From the NCBI RefSeq assembly GCF_020911725.1, contig NZ_CP076620.1, positions 381,001-445,000 on the forward strand: DNA of 64,000 bases, read 5' to 3'. The translations under genes and the position numbers were made by a program. The first letter of the stretch is position 1. Every line of letters begins with the position of its first letter. Source of the DNA: Clostridium cadaveris. Its GTDB lineage: Bacteria > Bacillota > Clostridia > Clostridiales > Clostridiaceae. Under the pieces are notes generated by a model. The model saw only the letters and a list, made by a program, of their open reading frames with translations. It made no database searches and was not told the DNA's origin. Shown piece by piece: positions 25,884 to 34,680 of the stretch.

Positions 25884-26365
25884 TTTATAGTAGTAATACT
25901 GGAAATACAGCTATGCTTGCAGAAGTTATTAGAGAGCAAGTTGGTAGTGAAAAATGCAAATACTTTGGTAGCGTTGATCCTAAAGGAAAAGATACAACTC
26001 TCATATTTGTAGGATTTTGGACTGACAAAGGAACCTGTGATGAAAAGATGGAGGAGTTTTTAAAGTCTTTGAGAGATAAAAAAGTATTTATTTTTGGAAC
26101 AGCAGGCTTTGGTGGTAGCGAGGAGTACTATAGCAGAATATTGAAATCAGTAGAAAAAAATTTGGATGTCTCCAATAATATTGTAGGAACTTATATGTGT
26201 CAAGGAAAGATGCCTGTGTCAATTCGCAATAGATACGAAAAAATGATGAATGAAACAGATGATATTAAGTTTAAAAATTTAATAGACAATTTTGATCGTG
26301 CAGCATCTCATCCAAATGAAGATGATTTTAAAGAAATTAGAGATATGGTTAAGTCTCTTGTATAG
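25868..26365 (+). CDS. Flavodoxin-family protein (BilS-like)
   Basis: 165 residues. The FMN phosphate loop YSSNTGNTAMLA (residues 7-18) is complete; FVGFWTDKGTCDEKMEEFLK and FGTAGFGGSEEYY near residue 77 are typical of the short flavodoxin subgroup encoded beside MarR regulators. It should carry electrons in the cytosol. The same subgroup includes BilS, associated with bilirubin reductase, but no BilR (old-yellow-enzyme) gene is seen here. The gene overlaps marR, and the next gene has its own promoter. Confidence 0.85.
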   Translation: MEYSIVYSSNTGNTAMLAEVIREQVGSEKCKYFGSVDPKGKDTTLIFVGFWTDKGTCDEKMEEFLKSLRDKKVFIFGTAGFGGSEEYYSRILKSVEKNLDVSNNIVGTYMCQGKMPVSIRNRYEKMMNETDDIKFKNLIDNFDRAASHPNEDDFKEIRDMVKSLV

Positions 26366-26430
26366 ATATATATGTTTAAGTAAAGGCTTAAGAATCAAGG
26401 GATTTAGAGTCTCCAGAGAAGGCACTTTCA

Positions 26431-26459
26431 TTGACAAAAAAAGACTTTTGGAATATAAT
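26431..26459 (+). promoter_or_regulatory. Consensus sigma-A promoter of the hydroxy-acid oxidase gene
   Basis: TTGACA (26431-26436), 17-bp spacer, TATAAT (26454-26459), both perfect. It lies 64 bp before the start codon, showing that the gene is transcribed separately from the flavodoxin gene. Confidence 0.85.
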
Positions 26460-26522
26460 CGCACTATAAATATAGGTAGTAAAATTTTACTTAAATGAGG
26501 GGATATTGGAGGAGATAAGGGT

Positions 26523-27539
26523 ATGAATTACAAAGATGTTTTAGATAATGCAAAAGGAAGCTTAGGTAGTTATTGCAAAGCATGTCCTGAGTGCAATGGT
26601 AAAGCGTGTAAGAATCAAATGCCAGGACCAGGATCAAAGGGTATAGGTGATACTGCTACACGTAATTATGAAAAATGGAAAGAGATTCGAGTTAATATGG
26701 ATACTCTTACTGAGAATGGTCCAGTTGATACTACGTTTGAATTATTTGGAAAAACATTCGATTATCCATTTTTTGCAGGTCCGGTTGGAGCTGTAAATTT
26801 ACACTATGGTGACAAATATGATGATGTTCAATATAATAATATCTTAGTTTCAGCTTGTGCAAAAGCTGGAATTGCAGCCTTTACTGGTGATGGTACAAAT
26901 CCAGAGGTTATGAAAGCAGCTACAAAGGCTATAAAAAAATCCAACGGAATGGGAGTCCCAACGGTAAAACCATGGAATGCAGAAACAATTAGCGAAAAGA
27001 TGGAGCTTGTCCGTGAAAGCGGAGCTTTTGCAGTAGCTATGGATATAGATGCAGCAGGACTTCCGTTTTTAAAGAATCTTACTCCCCCAGCAGGCAGTAA
27101 ATCAGTAGAAGAATTGAGGGATATAATAAAATCTTCAGGGCTCCCTTTTATAGTAAAAGGAATCATGACTGTAAAAGGAGCTTTAAAAGCTAAAGAAGCA
27201 GGTGCTGATGCTATAGTTGTATCAAATCATGGAGGACGTGTATTAGATCAATGTCCAGCTACAGCAGAAGTTCTTCCAGAGATAGTTAAAGCAGTAGGTA
27301 AACAAATGAAAATACTTGTAGATGGAGGAATACGTTGTGGTACTGATATTTTCAAGGCATTAGCTTTAGGAGCTGATGGAGTAATAATTTCAAGACCTTT
27401 TGTAACAGCAGTATATGGAGGAGCTGAAGAAGGTGTTGAAGTTTATACAAAGAAACTTGGAGATGAATTAAAGGATACTATGGCAATGTGCGGTGCTCAT
27501 AGTTTAAATGATATAACAGAAGACATGGTTAGGATTTAA
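26523..27539 (+). CDS. FMN-dependent alpha-hydroxy-acid oxidase family protein with N-terminal Cys cluster
   Basis: 338 residues, TIM barrel binding FMN. Family motifs are IVKGIMTVKGALKAKEAGAD near residue 208, the catalytic VSNHGGRVLDQCPATAEVL near 232, and LVDGGIRCGTDIFKALALGA near 263. Homologs oxidise lactate or glycolate to ketoacids. An unusual N-terminal cluster YCKACPECNGKAC (residues 17-29) has four Cys spaced CxxCxxCxxxxC that could bind zinc or an iron-sulfur centre; this is inference. The ribosome site is GGAGG, and a strong own promoter lies upstream. Confidence 0.88.
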   Translation: MNYKDVLDNAKGSLGSYCKACPECNGKACKNQMPGPGSKGIGDTATRNYEKWKEIRVNMDTLTENGPVDTTFELFGKTFDYPFFAGPVGAVNLHYGDKYDDVQYNNILVSACAKAGIAAFTGDGTNPEVMKAATKAIKKSNGMGVPTVKPWNAETISEKMELVRESGAFAVAMDIDAAGLPFLKNLTPPAGSKSVEELRDIIKSSGLPFIVKGIMTVKGALKAKEAGADAIVVSNHGGRVLDQCPATAEVLPEIVKAVGKQMKILVDGGIRCGTDIFKALALGADGVIISRPFVTAVYGGAEEGVEVYTKKLGDELKDTMAMCGAHSLNDITEDMVRI

Positions 27540-27655
27540 GTTAAGAGTTTTGTGAATTTATATAAGTTTAATTAGCATTTTGAAAATAAGAATTTCTGCG
27601 ATAACAGAGTAGAAATAACCGTTACTCTTCACTTTTATATTCTAATTTTTCACTA

Positions 27656-27697
27656 AAAAAGCATAGTAAACAGGATGACCTGTAAACTATGCTTTTT
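27656..27697. terminator. Bidirectional intrinsic terminator
   Basis: Arms AAAAAGCATAG...ACAGG (27656-27674) and CCTGT...CTATGCTTTTT (27679-27697) with a small internal mismatch. It is shared by the convergent oxidase and PTS IIA genes. Confidence 0.8.
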
Positions 27698-27714
27698 ATT
27701 ATGCATTTATGAAA

Positions 27715-28194
27715 TTACTTTTTGTAAGAGATAACTGCGTCTTTTCCAGCAGTAACGTTGTTTCCAACTAATCCATTCATCTCTTTTAGGATGTCAGGGT
27801 TTGTAACAAGGACTGGAGTTACAGTTTTGTATCCTTTTTCTTCGAATAATTTTCTGTTTATTTTAACTATAGGAGTACCAGCTTTAACTGTTTCTCCTTC
27901 AGTTGCTAATCTTTCGAATCCTTCTCCGTTAAGTTCTACAGTATCTAATCCTATATGAACTAGTATTTCTAATCCATTTTCTAAAGTCATAGCAAAAGCA
28001 TGATTTGTTTTAAATATTAAAGTTATTGATCCATCAGCAGGTGCAACAACTAAATCATCAGATGGCTCTATTGCTACTCCATCTCCAGCCATTTTTTGTG
28101 AGAAAACTTCATCAGGAACTTGAGATAATTCTATAACTTTACCTGAAACTGGTGCTACTAATTCACTATTTTTCTTTTTTAAAAATCCAAACAT
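27715..28194 (-). CDS. crr: PTS glucose-type IIA component
   Basis: 159 residues from ATG 28194; an upstream in-frame ATG at 28212 lies in front of the AAGGAAG ribosome site and is rejected. It is an all-beta IIA of the glucose superfamily: VAPVSGKVIELSQVPDEVFS near residue 13, GSITLIFKTNHAFAM with the first active-site His, and VHIGLDTVELNGEGF with the phosphorylated His near 85. It passes phosphate from HPr to IIB domains such as that of the IICB protein at 22.3-23.7 kb, and may also regulate other carriers. Confidence 0.93.
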   Translation of the reverse strand: MFGFLKKKNSELVAPVSGKVIELSQVPDEVFSQKMAGDGVAIEPSDDLVVAPADGSITLIFKTNHAFAMTLENGLEILVHIGLDTVELNGEGFERLATEGETVKAGTPIVKINRKLFEEKGYKTVTPVLVTNPDILKEMNGLVGNNVTAGKDAVISYKK

Positions 28195-28230
28195 AAATAT
28201 ACTTCCTTTCATCAGTATGTCGTTATTACG

Positions 28231-28276
28231 TAAACAGGCATAAGTTTATTAATAAAACTTATGCCTGTTTAAACAG
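28231..28276 (-). promoter_or_regulatory. Perfect 17-bp hairpin in the crr 5' UTR
   Basis: TAAACAGGCATAAGTTT (28231-28247) and its exact complement (28255-28271) with a 7-nt loop. The right-hand end overlaps the 12-bp palindrome CTGTTTAAACAG (28265-28276), so an alternative fold is possible. It lies between the promoter and crr and has no T-run, suggesting an RNA stability or regulatory element. Confidence 0.6.
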
Positions 28277-28292
28277 TTACATGTTTATTATG

Positions 28293-28321
28293 ATTATATT
28301 ACTAGGAAAATTCAATGTCAA
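28293..28321 (-). promoter_or_regulatory. Consensus sigma-A promoter of crr
   Basis: On the minus strand TTGACA (28316-28321), 17-bp spacer, TATAAT (28293-28298), both perfect. The transcript should start near 28286, giving a leader of about 92 nt. Confidence 0.85.
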
Positions 28322-28611
28322 CGGAATAATTATGAAAAAGTTATTAATTAGAAATAATTTAGAGAAAATCGATTGCAACCATTGAAAATATGGAGTTTTT
28401 CCTAATAGATGAGCTATAAAAAGCACTAAAATTAGTTGCAAAAAATAAAATTTAAGCAGATATTAATGAAATTATACTGAAAAAACTTATAAAAATTATC
28501 ATAAACCACTTTATTGTGGTAAAAAATATTAAAAGCTATTATTCCAAAAGATGTAAAAAAAGTATATTATATATATATATAAGGAATGTACTTCGTATTG
28601 GAGGGATAAAT
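28322..28611. other. AT-rich divergent intergenic region
   Basis: The part of the 417-nt crr/28612 gap not covered above. It holds a short ACCAC-N6-GTGGT hairpin near 28505-28520 and a run of alternating AT (about 28563-28581). No ORF or known RNA was recognised. Confidence 0.45.
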
Positions 28612-29082
28612 ATGAAAGACATCATAAAAATGAGATTAATAGCAGCGTTTTTAGTTGGATTTTTATGTTTTTTAGTTTTGGGGAATCGTACAGTAAAAAT
28701 TCCATGGGTTGCGCCATATTTAACCTGTGAAGTCAATGGAGAAAAAATTAAGGCATTTAAAAATGAGCATATGTGGTCATTTACGGGAAATTCGAATCTT
28801 GGAATTAGAATAGAGAAGGCAGCAGAAAAGCTAGAAGGACATAAAATAAATGCAGGAAGCAGCGTGAAAATAAAATTGTCATCAGATAAAGGACTTAAAG
28901 ATTTTAAAGTAAAGCAATTTGTTATTGATGATAATGCAGTAAGAAGCAATATAGATGTGCTATTAAAAGATAACACTATAACGATAGCAGAGAAACCGGG
29001 AGAGTATATTTATAGTTTTATTGCAGGATGGAATGAAACTCATTGGGTAGAATATATTATTAAATTTGTTGTTGAAGACTAA
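28612..29082 (+). CDS. Membrane-anchored protein of unknown function
   Basis: 156 residues from ATG 28612, chosen for GGAGGG 7 nt upstream; the longer ORF start at 28516 has none. One N-terminal transmembrane segment (about residues 9-25) and a small external domain follow. FIAGWNETHWVEYIIKFVVE ends the protein, a beta-strand pair reminiscent of small immunoglobulin-like domains. No family is recognised. It is first of three probably cotranscribed genes, with a 42-nt gap to the next. Confidence 0.65.
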   Translation: MKDIIKMRLIAAFLVGFLCFLVLGNRTVKIPWVAPYLTCEVNGEKIKAFKNEHMWSFTGNSNLGIRIEKAAEKLEGHKINAGSSVKIKLSSDKGLKDFKVKQFVIDDNAVRSNIDVLLKDNTITIAEKPGEYIYSFIAGWNETHWVEYIIKFVVED

Positions 29083-29124
29083 AGTTGTTAAATATGGTGT
29101 TATAATTCTGTTAGAGGTGATGAA

Positions 29125-29859
29125 ATGAATCATAAGAAAATAGTAATTGCAATTTTGACTATAGCATTAGGATTAGGAGCATATTATGGTTCTAAGGGAA
29201 TAGTAAACAAAGTAAATGAAAATTATACTGAAACAAATCCTTTAAAAGAGGAGAAGAAAAAAGATACCAGTGAAAACTATGTGGATACAACAACTGATAT
29301 AGATAGAATGATATCTAGGGCTATTGATGGAGAACATCCAGTAACCTTAAATGTAAAGACGGAAGAAAATTATGTAATACGGGATGGATCACTCTATATA
29401 ACTATGGACAAGGGAAAATCTTGGCTTAAGGTTCCTGATGATAAGGATGCAGGATATGCAAAAATAAGTGGCTATTTAGATGAAATAGAAGTAAGCAATG
29501 TATATACTTCAAACAATAAGACAGCCATTATTTATGGAGGAAAAGGTTCTGAGAATATAAGCATAATAACTACTGAAAGTGAGTATAATGGTGAAGCGTG
29601 GAGCGTAGGAACTATATCTAAAACTGCTAACCATAACTTGAACAGAACATATGAGAGAATGTATATAGATTTTGTTGATGACGAGAAAACTGGATACATA
29701 GCAACTATAGAAAAAACAGTTGATGGCAAAGGAAGAGTAAGGGCATATAGAAGTGTAAATACAGGGGTAACATGGGATCCTGTAGATAGAGAAGATAATC
29801 TTTATAAAGATATATTAAATCACTTCAAATTAGGGGGATTAATAGATGATAAAAAGTAA
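29125..29859 (+). CDS. Membrane-anchored protein with Asp-box-like motifs
   Basis: 244 residues: N-terminal membrane anchor (about residues 5-22), a charged linker, and an external domain. Two segments, TMDKGKSWLKVP near residue 91 and RSVNTGVTWDPVD near 211, look like Asp-box (BNR) hairpins (SxDxGxTW) of beta-propeller proteins. Only two are seen, so a full propeller is not present. It overlaps the next gene by 14 nt, so the pair is coupled. Function is unknown. Confidence 0.65.
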   Translation: MNHKKIVIAILTIALGLGAYYGSKGIVNKVNENYTETNPLKEEKKKDTSENYVDTTTDIDRMISRAIDGEHPVTLNVKTEENYVIRDGSLYITMDKGKSWLKVPDDKDAGYAKISGYLDEIEVSNVYTSNNKTAIIYGGKGSENISIITTESEYNGEAWSVGTISKTANHNLNRTYERMYIDFVDDEKTGYIATIEKTVDGKGRVRAYRSVNTGVTWDPVDREDNLYKDILNHFKLGGLIDDKK

Positions 29860-30700
29860 AAAAATTAAAACATTGTTAGGAATTCTTATAGTTTTAGCTG
29901 TACTATTTGAAGTTTTTTCCCTAATTGTAGCACCTAAAAGGCAATATTATTTGATCTATGACTGGATGATTTATGTAACAAACTATCTTATAATAATAGT
30001 TTTATTTTCAATAATTTGGAATGAAAAATTCAGAGGAATAAAAGCAGCAGTAATAGCAGCTCTGATTATCGCCAATTCAACTTTAATGTATTTTGTTGGA
30101 GGAGTTAATCTTATAGTGTCAAAGTCTCCAGATAAAAGTCATGAGGTTATATTGAAAGAGTACAAAAATATGAGATTTGAAACTGTAAATTTGAAAAGAA
30201 GAGCGATGATATTCGGGAAGAAAGTAGAAACGCTTATTGGCAGTTCAAATTACAAATCAATAGAAAAAAACACCTACAAGATTCAGTGGCTTAATAATGA
30301 TAGTGCTCTTTTTATTTATGATATGGATGGAAAAAACAACTTAAAGAATACTATGTTTACATTAGGTGATAGAGGATATATAAATTACTATTATGTAATG
30401 GCGAGTATTCAAGGAAAATGGATAGATAAAGATGATGATAAAAGCTATTTTTTAAACCGTGAAAAAGATGTAGCTTATGCTGATGGAGGAAGTCTTAGAT
30501 ATTATAATAATAGTAAAGAAGAGCAATTTGGGTTAAGTTCAGTTATAATACCAGGAGATAGTATGAATTCTACCCTTGCTATATCTATAGATCCAAGTTG
30601 TGAGCTTGATGAAAATTATCAGGTTGTAAGGGGCGGAAGTATATCTATAGTAGAGGTAACATTAAAAGAAGCAAAAGTAAAGACGTTCTTCAAAGAGTAG
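29846..30700 (+). CDS. Membrane protein of unknown function (DUF5412-like)
   Basis: 284 residues with three N-terminal hydrophobic segments (about 8-28, 43-58, 67-88) followed by a globular region containing SKSPDKSHEVILKEYKNM. That layout recalls DUF5412 proteins, an assignment made from memory of the pattern only. It overlaps the Asp-box-type gene by 14 nt. A terminator hairpin follows. No enzymatic motif is visible. Confidence 0.6.
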   Translation: MIKSKKIKTLLGILIVLAVLFEVFSLIVAPKRQYYLIYDWMIYVTNYLIIIVLFSIIWNEKFRGIKAAVIAALIIANSTLMYFVGGVNLIVSKSPDKSHEVILKEYKNMRFETVNLKRRAMIFGKKVETLIGSSNYKSIEKNTYKIQWLNNDSALFIYDMDGKNNLKNTMFTLGDRGYINYYYVMASIQGKWIDKDDDKSYFLNREKDVAYADGGSLRYYNNSKEEQFGLSSVIIPGDSMNSTLAISIDPSCELDENYQVVRGGSISIVEVTLKEAKVKTFFKE

Positions 30701-30711
30701 TACAAGATAAT

Positions 30712-30757
30712 AAAGAGTGCTAACCATGAGATTTAAACTCTCATGGCAGCACTCTTA
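30712..30757. terminator. Bidirectional intrinsic terminator
   Basis: Two-part stem AAGAGTGC / GCACTCTT and CCATGAGA / TCTCATGG with a 7-nt loop and A/T-rich flanks, between convergent genes. Confidence 0.85.
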
Positions 30758-30773
30758 TTTTATTTAATCAACT

Positions 30774-32930
30774 TTAAAATTTTTTTAATGATTTACGTTT
30801 TATAGTAATTCCAGCTAAAACAATCAATGATGCAGAGGCTATTATTATATATGATATTAGGTTATTAGGATCTCCAGTCTTAGGAGTATTGTTTCCTGTG
30901 TTATTATCATCAGGAACAGGCACCGTACTATCTTTTGAATAATAATAAATTACATCTTTGTTTTCAGTGGCAAAAGTACCATTAGCATTGTAAGGTGTTT
31001 GAACAAGTGAATAACCTTTTACTTTTTTAGCTGAAGTTTCGTATTTATCACCAACATAACCAGCTAAAACTTCATTAGGAGCAATTGGTTTATTAGAGTT
31101 TTTATCTAAATATTTAACAGTAACAGTACCTTTAAGATGTTTATAATAATAAGTCACAGTTTGAGGCTCTTCCTTAAAAGTACCATTAGCATTTTCAGGA
31201 GTTTCAACTAATTCGTAACCATATATAGCTTTAGAAGTAGTAGAATACTCTTCTCCAATTGTTCCATTTAGATTTTCATGAGGAGCAAGCTCCTTATTAG
31301 ACCCTTGCTCTAAATGTTTAACAGTAACAGTAGAAACACATGGTACGGCTTTTCTATAATAATAAATAACAGTTTGAGGAAGTTCTAAGAACACTCCTTT
31401 TGCGTTAATTGATGCTCTAACAAAATCATAACCAGGAATATTTTTAGCTGAAGTTTCGTATTTATCACCAACATAACCAGTTAAGACTTCATCAGGAACA
31501 AGAGATTTAAGAGTTTTTTCCTCAACATACTTTACATTAACAACACTTTGACGATGTTTGTAATAGTAAGTTACAGTTTGAGGCTCTTTTTTGAAGGTTC
31601 CATTGGCGTTTTCAGGGACCTTAGTTAATTGATAGCCATAGATATATTTAGCAACAGTATAGTATTCTGTACCTACAGCACCAATTATAGTTACATCATG
31701 AGATAATTCTTTATTAGAACCCTCTTCTAAATATTTAACAGTAACAACACCATCAGTATTAGGAGTATTGAAAATATTTTTTGAACAAATAGAACCACAA
31801 GCACATTGATTAAATAAATATTGGTTTTGGAAATTTGTTATTTCAGGAATTTTTGTGTTCCATGATCCTTTTACTTCAACTGCAGTAATACTTGAAGTGT
31901 TCATATTAAATGGAATAAAAGGAGTTACAGTAAAACTTAGAGATGGACCTGGGGAAAGCTGTTTTACAACTAAGGTTAGTACTCCGTTATTATATTTTGA
32001 TGATACAAGCTTTCCATTATCTATATTTCCTATTTTAAAGTTGTCTGTATTTAACATGAAATTTTTGCCGTTTATCAAAGCGTCAATTTTGATTGAATAA
32101 GTTATTAATTCATATTTAGGATCATCAAGAATTTTAGATATGCTAATTATATTTTCTTTTTCTGTAGTTACGGTAAAGGGAGCAGTAAAACCTTTTTTAC
32201 CGTCTATGGTTTTATATTCTATTGAATTTGAGGATTTTAAAGTGCTTACTAAATTGCCGGAAGTTGATAGTTTTAGTGTTGGAAGATCAAAAGGTGAGCT
32301 GACTTTTTTTATACCATCTTTAACAGCAACTACTTGTATTTTAGGCATTACTTTAGTTTTCCAGTATAATCCTGAAGCAGGTAAGGTAACTGTTATAAAT
32401 GTGTCTAAGCATGAATTGGATTTAATCTTTGATGAGGAACTAAACGGTTTAGAATACATTTTAGAATTATAACCATTGACTATGGTATTTTTTCCATCAT
32501 CAGTTGTATCTTTAGGATCTCCATTAGTATTTATCCAATATCCTAAAAATTTGCCGGTTCCATCTTCTCTAGGGTCAGCTACTGATTGAATATAAAGCTC
32601 ATCTAAATCATATAACTGATTACCTTTACTATTTAAAGATATTTTAATATTATAGTTTGCAACTTTGCCAGTACTTACATTATCAAGCAATGAAAAATCT
32701 TTGCCTGGAAAATAGGTGTTAGCAGGTTTACCAAGAGAATAAATGCCTGTTAGAGTTGGAGTTTCAACGCATTTAGTCTCAAGGGTTATACCTAAGTCAG
32801 AAGAGATGTCTACGGATTTTGTTTCAGCTCGAGCTGATGTAGAAAAGTAAGGAATTAGTAAGAAAAGACTTACTAATGCAGCCACCCTTTTTAAGATTTT
32901 CTTTTTAGAGTTTAATAGCTTTTCCTGCAT
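30774..32930 (-). CDS. Cell-wall-anchored MucBP-repeat surface protein
   Basis: 718 residues from ATG 32930 behind AGGAGG. Signal peptide about residues 1-35 (AALVSLFLLIPYFSTSARAE). The first 380 residues form a non-repetitive domain. Then four MucBP repeats of about 65 residues (each with VxVKYLxE, GxYxxTxAKxxxGYxL, NANGTF and VxYYYK patterns) run to about residue 670. The C-terminus is a sorting signal: PKTGD, a hydrophobic span and a basic tail. It is exposed on the surface and may bind mucin-type or other glycans. The sortase is not in this window. Confidence 0.88.
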   Translation of the reverse strand: MQEKLLNSKKKILKRVAALVSLFLLIPYFSTSARAETKSVDISSDLGITLETKCVETPTLTGIYSLGKPANTYFPGKDFSLLDNVSTGKVANYNIKISLNSKGNQLYDLDELYIQSVADPREDGTGKFLGYWINTNGDPKDTTDDGKNTIVNGYNSKMYSKPFSSSSKIKSNSCLDTFITVTLPASGLYWKTKVMPKIQVVAVKDGIKKVSSPFDLPTLKLSTSGNLVSTLKSSNSIEYKTIDGKKGFTAPFTVTTEKENIISISKILDDPKYELITYSIKIDALINGKNFMLNTDNFKIGNIDNGKLVSSKYNNGVLTLVVKQLSPGPSLSFTVTPFIPFNMNTSSITAVEVKGSWNTKIPEITNFQNQYLFNQCACGSICSKNIFNTPNTDGVVTVKYLEEGSNKELSHDVTIIGAVGTEYYTVAKYIYGYQLTKVPENANGTFKKEPQTVTYYYKHRQSVVNVKYVEEKTLKSLVPDEVLTGYVGDKYETSAKNIPGYDFVRASINAKGVFLELPQTVIYYYRKAVPCVSTVTVKHLEQGSNKELAPHENLNGTIGEEYSTTSKAIYGYELVETPENANGTFKEEPQTVTYYYKHLKGTVTVKYLDKNSNKPIAPNEVLAGYVGDKYETSAKKVKGYSLVQTPYNANGTFATENKDVIYYYSKDSTVPVPDDNNTGNNTPKTGDPNNLISYIIIASASLIVLAGITIKRKSLKKF

Positions 32931-33105
32931 TTGTAAAACCTCCTGAAATATACTCATTATATAATATGTAAACGATTAATATATGTGAGGGTAATAGGTA
33001 TATTCTGAACTATAAATTATATAAAAAGATAGAAAGGTTATGGAAAAATTAGTATAATGAGAATATAAAGATTTACAATCATTGAAAATAAAAAGGAGAA
33101 AGTCA

Positions 33106-33987
33106 ATGAAAAAGAAAACACATCTGATTTTAATCAGCATAATGGCTTTGGCAGTAGTATCATTTGTTCTTTACAAAGAAAAAGTTAAGGAAGTTCCACT
33201 TGATAATACAGCATCAATGGAAGATACAGAAAATGATAAGAATCCAAAGGATGTGGAAAATACAATAGAAGACGATAAACAGGAAAAAGAAGAGGCCGCA
33301 AGGACTAAGGAAACTGAAAAGGAATTTGAAGATAAAACGAGAAAAACAAAAGAAAAAAATAATATAACCATAGTAATAGATCCTGGACATGCGGTTAAGG
33401 CAAATTTAGAAAAAGAACCGTTATCTCCAGGATCAAATGTTATGAAGATAAAGGACGGTGGAGGTGCTTCAGGCGTAGTTACAGGCATACCTGAATACAA
33501 GATAGCCATGAGAGTAGCAAAAGAATTAAATGAAAAGTTAACAGCTAAAGGATATAACTCTGTTATGACGAAAACAGATGAAAATTTAAGCCTTGGGAAT
33601 GTTGAACGGGCAGAAATAGGAAATAAAGCTAACGCAGATTTGGTAATAAGACTACACTGTGATTCTTTTGATAATGCATCAGCAAAAGGAGCCTCAATAC
33701 TAATTCCTAAAGGAGTAAATGAAAATACAAAAGCTATTGCAGCTTCAAGTGAAAAATACGGAAAGATACTATTAGACACATATTGTAGCAAAATGAACAT
33801 AAAAAACAGAGGGTTAATCTATTCCGAAGATATGACAGGATTTAACTGGTCCAAAGTTCCTGTAGTACTAATAGAAATGGGCTTTCTATCAAATCCAGAT
33901 GAAGATAATATGATGTCAGAATCATCATTCCCAGAAAAGTCGGCAACAGCCATAAGCGAAGGAATAGAGAAGATATTTCCGAGATAA
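33106..33987 (+). CDS. N-acetylmuramoyl-L-alanine amidase (Amidase_3)
   Basis: 293 residues from ATG 33106 (AAGGAG upstream). An N-terminal signal or anchor (about 5-22), a charged Glu/Lys-rich linker (about 25-85) and the zinc amidase domain follow. Motifs are VIDPGHA (first zinc His), RLHCDSFDNASAKGAS (third ligand) and IEMGFLSNPDED with the catalytic Glu. It cleaves the peptide side chain from peptidoglycan outside the membrane, in growth, sporulation or lysis. It stands alone. Confidence 0.9.
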   Translation: MKKKTHLILISIMALAVVSFVLYKEKVKEVPLDNTASMEDTENDKNPKDVENTIEDDKQEKEEAARTKETEKEFEDKTRKTKEKNNITIVIDPGHAVKANLEKEPLSPGSNVMKIKDGGGASGVVTGIPEYKIAMRVAKELNEKLTAKGYNSVMTKTDENLSLGNVERAEIGNKANADLVIRLHCDSFDNASAKGASILIPKGVNENTKAIAASSEKYGKILLDTYCSKMNIKNRGLIYSEDMTGFNWSKVPVVLIEMGFLSNPDEDNMMSESSFPEKSATAISEGIEKIFPR

Positions 33988-34103
33988 TAGAAAACTTAGA
34001 CATAATTAAATTCGCCTATACAGATTCATTTAAATTTATGAATATAAGAAAATCATACGATGGCATTTGAAACCATACTAGATTGAGTATAAGGAGGATT
34101 AAT

Positions 34104-34667
34104 ATGAAAGAGAAAAAAACTAAAAAAATAACCTCAATTATGGTAAGTACGGTTGTTGTTTTACTTCTAGGTGGAATATGGATAGATTCATATTATTCTA
34201 AGATAGAGAGGAAAAATTACAAAATAGAGAGAACGAATAGTTTGGTAGCAGGAAAGTTGAATAATGACAGTGGAGATTTGTATGTGGCGGCTAAGAAAGT
34301 TCTAGAAGATGGTTTTCTAAGTGAGGAAAAGCTTGAATATATGATAGCACAGAGTAAATTGGTCAATGAGAAGTTATTTTTTTTAAATGATGAAGATATT
34401 ACTCTTTACCATATTGTTCCTTATGGAGAAATATTAAATAAAGATAACTTTGAGGTAAAAGATAACGTATATTATTTGAATGATAAAACAAAGGAGGTTT
34501 TTAAAGATATAGTTGAAAGCACAGAGATAATATGTAATTGGAAGGCTCCTAGTGATAAGCGAGAAAAAAATCTTTATACTGACGACATAGAGAAGCAGTG
34601 GAGGGACAGTATATATGAACTACAAAACAGTTTATGGGAATGGAAAAGCCAGAGTAATAATCATTAG
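34104..34667 (+). CDS. Membrane-anchored protein of unknown function
   Basis: 187 residues from ATG 34104 (AAGGAGG 7 nt upstream). One transmembrane segment (about residues 11-29) then a helical external domain. The stretch AKKVLEDGFLSEEKLEYMIA resembles TKEILDKGEITSEELAYINK in the next gene, at the same distance from the anchor, so the two are probably paralogs. The gap to the next gene is 13 nt. No family is recognised. Confidence 0.6.
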   Translation: MKEKKTKKITSIMVSTVVVLLLGGIWIDSYYSKIERKNYKIERTNSLVAGKLNNDSGDLYVAAKKVLEDGFLSEEKLEYMIAQSKLVNEKLFFLNDEDITLYHIVPYGEILNKDNFEVKDNVYYLNDKTKEVFKDIVESTEIICNWKAPSDKREKNLYTDDIEKQWRDSIYELQNSLWEWKSQSNNH

Positions 34668-34680
34668 GAGGTTACTATAA

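Noticed and set aside
28563..28581. AT dinucleotide run as a promoter
   Set aside because: Low-complexity TATATA allows many -10-like reads, but no -35 at proper spacing was found.
33171..33800. 209-codon minus-strand ORF opposite the amidase gene
   Set aside because: It is a mirror of the amidase frame; Ser/Phe-rich composition and no homology, while the plus strand has clear catalytic motifs.
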